From Candidatus Accumulibacter cognatus (GTDB lineage Bacteria > Pseudomonadota > Gammaproteobacteria > Burkholderiales > Rhodocyclaceae), in assembly GCA_013414765.1 (NCBI GenBank), contig CP058708.1, positions 4,397,553 to 4,461,552 of the forward strand: a stretch of DNA of 64,000 nt. The letters are read 5' to 3'. The translations under genes were made by a program, and so were the position numbers. The notes beneath the pieces were generated by a model. That model was not told where the DNA came from. It was given only the letters and a program-made list of their open reading frames with translations, and ran no database searches. Shown here piece after piece: positions 60,081 to 64,000 of the stretch (position 1 is its first letter; every line of letters starts with the position of its first letter).

Positions 60081-62915
60081 CTATCCCATCCCGTACTCGC
60101 GTGCCTCGCTCTCCGGCAGGGGAGGGCTGAAGTAATAGCCCTGCAACTCGTCGCAGTCGAGCGAGCGCAGAAATGCGAGTTGGGCTGCGGTCTCGACACC
60201 TTCGGCGACGACCTTGAGGCCGAGATTGTGTGCCAGTCCGATGGTGGCGGTACAGATCACCGCATCGTTGGTGTCGTCCTCGATGTCCTTGACGAAGGTG
60301 CGGTCGAGTTTCAGCCGATCGATGGGCAGCAACTTGAGGTAGGCCAGCGAGGAGTAGCCGGTGCCGAAGTCATCGATCGCCAGCCCGATGCCGAGCGACT
60401 TCAGCGCGCGCAGGTTCTCGATCGCGATCTGCGGATTGTCCATCGCCGCGGTTTCCGTGACCTCGAGTTCCAGCAGCGCGGGTGCAAGGCCGGTGCGGCC
60501 GAGAACCTTGCGCACTAGGCCGACGATGCACGGGTCCTTAAGCTGGCGGCGCGAAAGGTTGACCGCGACGCGGGTCGCGCCGCCGCGGCGCGCCTGCCAG
60601 CGCACGGCAGCATTGCAGGCTTCCTCCAGCACCCATGCCCCGAGCGCCTCGATCAGGCCGGTTTCCTCGGCGATGGGAATGAACTGGTCGGGGGGCACCA
60701 GGCCGCCATCCTTCTTCCAGCGCACTAGCGCCTCGAAGCCGACGACGCATTCGCCGTCATTGGCGATCTGCGGCTGGTAATGCAAAATGAACTCGCCTGC
60801 CTCCAGCGCGTTGCGCAGATCGACCTCCATGCGGGTGCGGTTCAACACTAGTTCCGACAGGCACGCGTCGAAACGCTGGTACTGCCCACGCCCGCTGCGC
60901 TTGGCGTGGTACATGGCGATATCGGCATTGCGCAGCAACAAATGCCGGTCGCGTGCGTCGTCGGGAAACACGACGATGCCGACCGAGACCGAGGACTGGA
61001 TCCGGACACCGACGACGTTGAAGGGGGCGGCCATGGCGTCGACGATCTTGCGGGCGACGGTCTCGATGTGCCGGGAATCCGCGATGTCGGTCAGGACGAC
61101 GACGAATTCGTCGCCACCAAACCGCGCCACGATATCGCAGTTCCGGACACTCGAGGTCAGTCGGGCCGCCACTTCGATCAGGAAGCCATCGCCCACCGAA
61201 TGGCCCTGCGTATCGTTGATCGCCTTGAAGCGGTCCATGTCGAGGAACATCACTGCCACCTGGGTCTTGTGGCGCAGGGCTTCGGCCAGCGCGTGGTCGA
61301 GCCGGGCTTCGAGGTTGTAGCGATTTGCCAGCCCGGTGAGGGTATCGCGGTGCGCGAGGCGTTCGATGGCCTCGGCAGCGCCGTGCTTTTCCGTGATGTC
61401 GGTATAGATGGTGACGAAGCCGCCATCCGGCAGCGGCAAGCCGCGGATCTCCAGCACCGTGCCGTTGGGCCGCGTGCGCTCGAACACATGCGGCTGCTGG
61501 GTGGCTGCGCGCGCCAGCAGCGCCGCCACCGAGGCGTCGATGTCGTCGATCTTGCCGTACTCGCCGCGCTCCGCGTTATAGCGGAAGAATCGCTCCAGCG
61601 TTGGCTCTCCCTCGAACAGTTCGGGCGGAAAATCGAGCAGGCGGGCGTACTCGGCATTGCTGGCGACCAGGCGCATCTCCTTGTCGAACAGGGTGACGCC
61701 GCCCGGAATGTTGTCCAACAGGGTCTGGAAGACCTGATTGCGCCGTCGCAACTCGTTTTCGGTGAGCTTGCGCTGGGTGATGTCGAGGTAGATGGTGACG
61801 AAGCCGCCGCCGGGCAGCGGCGCCCCGGACACCTCGATGGTTGTGCCGTCAGGGCGCGTGCGCTCGAAGTGATGCGCGACCGGATGGTGGGCGCGCTCCA
61901 CCATCTCGGCGACGGTCTTTTCCACATCGACATCGCCGTACTCGCCGCGCTCGGCGTTGTAGCGGATGACATCGGCAAAGCTAGGCTGCAGGGCGGCATA
62001 CTCGTTGGGAAACTCAAGCAGGCGCTTGGCTTCGGCATTGAACAGCGCAAGCTTCAGGTTTTCGTCGAATACCGTGACGCCGCCGGGCATGTTGGCAACC
62101 AGAGCCTGCAGCATGGCATTCTGCCGCTCTAGGGCAAGCTCCGATTGCTTGCGGTCGGTGATGTCGGTGTAGGTGGTAACGAAGCCGATCACGTTCTCGC
62201 CATGCCGCATCGGCCGCCCCTCGACCAGATGCGTGCGCCCGCCGGGACGGGTGCGCTCGAAGCGATGCGCCTGGAACTGCAGCGCCAGCTTGCGCCGGGC
62301 GGCGACGTGGTCCTCCGGCGCACCGGGACCGTATTCGCCGCGCCGCGCCGGAAAGATGGTCAGATCATCAAAGGAGACATCCTGATGCACCGCCTCGGCC
62401 GGCAGTTCGAGGACGTCGAGCAGCATCTGGTTCCAGTATTTGAGGCGCAGGTGTTCGTCGAACACCGAGACCCCCTGCGGCAGGTGGCGCACGACCGAGC
62501 GCAGGTATTCGACGTGGCGCTCCAGATCCTGCTGCGAGGCCGTAAGCTCGGTGATATCGGAATAGAAGGTGACAAAGCCCCCGTCAGGCAACGGCGCGCC
62601 CCGGATGTCCAGCACCGTTCCGTTGGGTCGCGTGCGCTTGAAATGATGCGGCAGCCGCTGGCGTGCCCGTGCCATGAAGGCTGCGACCATTTCATCGACA
62701 TCGCACGGCCCGTATTCGCCGCGCAGGGCGTTGAAGCGCGCCAGTTCTTCCAGCGTCGGCATCTGCCCGACGAACATCGCCTCGGGAAACTCCAGCAGGT
62801 CGATCAACTGCCGGTTACAGGCGACCAAACGCATCTCGGCGTCGAACAGGGAAACCGCCGCAGGGATGTTGTCGATCATGGTGCGGAGTATGGACGCCCG
62901 GCTGTCGGCGATCAT
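60081..62915 (-). CDS. Four-PAS GGDEF-EAL c-di-GMP enzyme
   Basis: A 944-residue cytosolic signalling protein. Four PAS domains of the PAS_7 type repeat at about residues 12-125, 135-250, 262-375 and 388-500; each has F(D)E/DxxxR/KL, RGEYG and ERTRP(N/D/G)G(T/R). The GGDEF domain (about 515-675) has active-site GGDEF with an RNCD I-site five residues before it. The EAL domain (about 690-935) has FEALVRW, VNLS, VTETAAM, DDFGTGYSSL, KLDRTFV and AEGVET, so phosphodiesterase residues look complete. Both making and breaking of c-di-GMP are possible. No transmembrane segments. Confidence 0.93.
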   Translation of the reverse strand: MIADSRASILRTMIDNIPAAVSLFDAEMRLVACNRQLIDLLEFPEAMFVGQMPTLEELARFNALRGEYGPCDVDEMVAAFMARARQRLPHHFKRTRPNGTVLDIRGAPLPDGGFVTFYSDITELTASQQDLERHVEYLRSVVRHLPQGVSVFDEHLRLKYWNQMLLDVLELPAEAVHQDVSFDDLTIFPARRGEYGPGAPEDHVAARRKLALQFQAHRFERTRPGGRTHLVEGRPMRHGENVIGFVTTYTDITDRKQSELALERQNAMLQALVANMPGGVTVFDENLKLALFNAEAKRLLEFPNEYAALQPSFADVIRYNAERGEYGDVDVEKTVAEMVERAHHPVAHHFERTRPDGTTIEVSGAPLPGGGFVTIYLDITQRKLTENELRRRNQVFQTLLDNIPGGVTLFDKEMRLVASNAEYARLLDFPPELFEGEPTLERFFRYNAERGEYGKIDDIDASVAALLARAATQQPHVFERTRPNGTVLEIRGLPLPDGGFVTIYTDITEKHGAAEAIERLAHRDTLTGLANRYNLEARLDHALAEALRHKTQVAVMFLDMDRFKAINDTQGHSVGDGFLIEVAARLTSSVRNCDIVARFGGDEFVVVLTDIADSRHIETVARKIVDAMAAPFNVVGVRIQSSVSVGIVVFPDDARDRHLLLRNADIAMYHAKRSGRGQYQRFDACLSELVLNRTRMEVDLRNALEAGEFILHYQPQIANDGECVVGFEALVRWKKDGGLVPPDQFIPIAEETGLIEALGAWVLEEACNAAVRWQARRGGATRVAVNLSRRQLKDPCIVGLVRKVLGRTGLAPALLELEVTETAAMDNPQIAIENLRALKSLGIGLAIDDFGTGYSSLAYLKLLPIDRLKLDRTFVKDIEDDTNDAVICTATIGLAHNLGLKVVAEGVETAAQLAFLRSLDCDELQGYYFSPPLPESEAREYGMG

Positions 62916-63396
62916 CGGTATTCCTCCTGTTGGAAACAGCGGGTCGCGCGAGGTCTTCGGCTCAGTCTAGCATTCGCGTCATGCTTGATCTAGGTCAACC
63001 TATGGCCGCACCCGATACGATAGAAAAGACAAACGCAGGGTCCGGTGCAAGCGACGCGTAGATTTGTGAGCATCGCAGAATACCCCGAGCACCGACTGCC
63101 AGCAACAGAGCTTGGGAGGTTGCTAACGCCATCCTAACGCCGCGGTCTCAGGGGCTTCGAGCACGTCCGTGGAGGTAGATGCAATGTCATCGGTTTTGTC
63201 CTGTCTTGACGGCTGCGATCAGCACACACAGGCCGCCTTTGCCTGCCGGCAATCGCCCGGCATACCGCCTCGTGCTAGTCTGTTGGCCTGCGACGACTAC
63301 GTACTCGGGTTCGAGAACCCACGGGCTACACAATGCGAGCACCCGACCCGGTTGCCGAGGCGCGGATTAAAACCTTCCCAGCTGGCGCAGGCCTTG
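62916..63396. other. Intergenic region before the right-edge gene
   Basis: No separate gene is supported. A plus-strand frame is open from 63184 into the right-edge gene but its first 70 codons (rich in Cys, Pro, Arg) do not look like protein. Promoters for both flanking genes are presumably here. Confidence 0.3.
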
Positions 63397-64000
63397 ATGG
63401 TTCTATGTCTTGCCGTAGCTATGCCGGACGCGCTGGCTGGAGCCGTGACCGAAACTCACTCTTACCTCCAAGCGCCCGACAGCGAAAAAGTGTTCGACTA
63501 TCAGTTAGCCGAATCAATCAGGAAAGCGTTGGGCGGGAAGTTCGACGATCTCACGGTTGTGATCTCGGCCTGCATGTCCGGCGGGTTCGCCACTGAGATC
63601 GGCGCCAAACTCATGAACCAAGTCGGCAAGTGGAGCGTCACGACTTCGCGGGATCAGTCGAAGGTCGAGCGGTTTGCGGAGACCGACTCCAAAGTTTACG
63701 AACGCTTCGAAGGCCTCAAGTCCCAGACGGACCCCGACAAGTGGATACATGGCTGGGAAGCGGTCTGGGTTAAGCAACTGCTGTCCCACCCGAACAGCAC
63801 GATCCAACAGCTTTACGACGCTGCCAAGACAGGCGACTACGATCAAGCTGGAGCAAAGACATCAAGGCTTCAGTTTTCGGCTGCTGGGAACCAGTCCAAA
63901 GTCTCGCTGGACGACAAGAGTCGTTCCCTTGTCTGGTACAACTACGACCGCGCCGCCGGCGCTGGCGCCTACCAGCTCTACCGGGGCCTCATTGGAGCGG
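63397..64000 (+). CDS. Secreted protein with caspase-like Cys motif (3' end outside window)
   Basis: An open frame to the window edge. From ATG 63397 a signal-like segment (MVLCLAVAMPDALAG) leads to VTETHSYLQAPDSEKVFDYQ, then KALGGKFDDLTVVISACMSG-GFATEIGAKL. LTVVISACMSGGF resembles the strand-plus-Cys motif of caspase-like and C13-type peptidases (DxCxSGG). The partner His motif (HG) that should precede it is not seen, so the N-terminal part may be deleted, or the likeness may be superficial. Later text (SVTTSRDQSKVERFAETD, LVWYNYDRAAGAGAYQLYRG) is unrecognised. Confidence 0.45.
   Translation, partial: MVLCLAVAMPDALAGAVTETHSYLQAPDSEKVFDYQLAESIRKALGGKFDDLTVVISACMSGGFATEIGAKLMNQVGKWSVTTSRDQSKVERFAETDSKVYERFEGLKSQTDPDKWIHGWEAVWVKQLLSHPNSTIQQLYDAAKTGDYDQAGAKTSRLQFSAAGNQSKVSLDDKSRSLVWYNYDRAAGAGAYQLYRGLIGA

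Noticed and set aside
60906-62132. Plus-strand 408-codon frame opposite the PAS-GGDEF-EAL gene
   Set aside because: Repetitive shadow created by the PAS duplications; no start signal or family.

Overview
The window is high-GC bacterial DNA with dense gene packing. Exosortase-type (PEP-CTERM) surface protein, PhoX phosphatase, a RegB/RegA redox two-component pair, a tripartite RND efflux pump, large c-di-GMP enzymes and many IS fragments together suggest a betaproteobacterium of the Rhodocyclales, possibly Candidatus Accumulibacter-like. No rRNA or marker gene is present, so this placement is an inference.

Layout. 0-2.7 kb: zinc/manganese ABC importer (binding protein cut by the window edge, permease, ATPase) preceded by a tiny membrane protein. 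2.7-3.4 kb: decayed DUF4338/transposase gene. 3.5-8.1 kb: PEP-CTERM surface protein, GntR/UTRA regulator, SemiSWEET remnant, PfkB sugar kinase. 8.3-11.3 kb: PhoX phosphatase and a convergent ECF sigma/anti-sigma pair, whose ends meet in a 145-bp inverted-repeat element. 11.5-26.1 kb: a genomic island beside tRNA-Ser(CGA), bounded by two related ~265-bp repeats. It carries a type I restriction-modification operon with two different HsdM genes, an AlbA/ATPase gene, hsdS and an hsdR split by an IS1182-type element. It also holds an Mrr-like nuclease and a decayed serine recombinase.

26.3-34 kb: M23 peptidase, a mosaic of gene scraps (IS982, HGG protein, siroheme-decarboxylase-like, IS91, UPF0149), PilZ protein, YbaK-type deacylase, large MscS channel and a diguanylate cyclase. 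35-41.3 kb: metal-efflux P-type ATPase with a divergent MerR regulator and its operator, a Mut7-C/ubiquitin-like protein divergent from an unusual HTH-alphaCTD-cupin fusion, a membrane protein and DNA glycosylase Tag. 41.6-43.4 kb: umuDC behind a probable LexA box, flanked by phage-like scraps. 44-52.8 kb: class II Fic protein, then an RND pump operon with a divergent TetR/AcrR gene and operator. 52.9-55.7 kb: DUF2784 membrane protein with Hsp15, then regA/regB. 55.9 kb: tRNA-Ser(GGA). 56-60 kb: a badly decayed accessory segment with a complete IS982-type element, genes with in-frame amber stops (DUF gene, thermonuclease), IS1595 and integrase scraps. 60-63 kb: a four-PAS GGDEF-EAL protein. 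Right edge: a secreted protein with a caspase-like Cys motif, cut by the window.

The strongest points for follow-up are: (1) the tandem-HsdM type I locus whose nuclease gene is cleanly split by an IS with intact target duplication; (2) the tRNA-Ser island bounded by repeats, one of which replaces the start of its recombinase gene; (3) the HTH-alphaCTD-cupin fusion protein; (4) the 145-bp element supplying stop codons to both phoX and the anti-sigma gene; (5) the operator palindromes upstream of the efflux operon.
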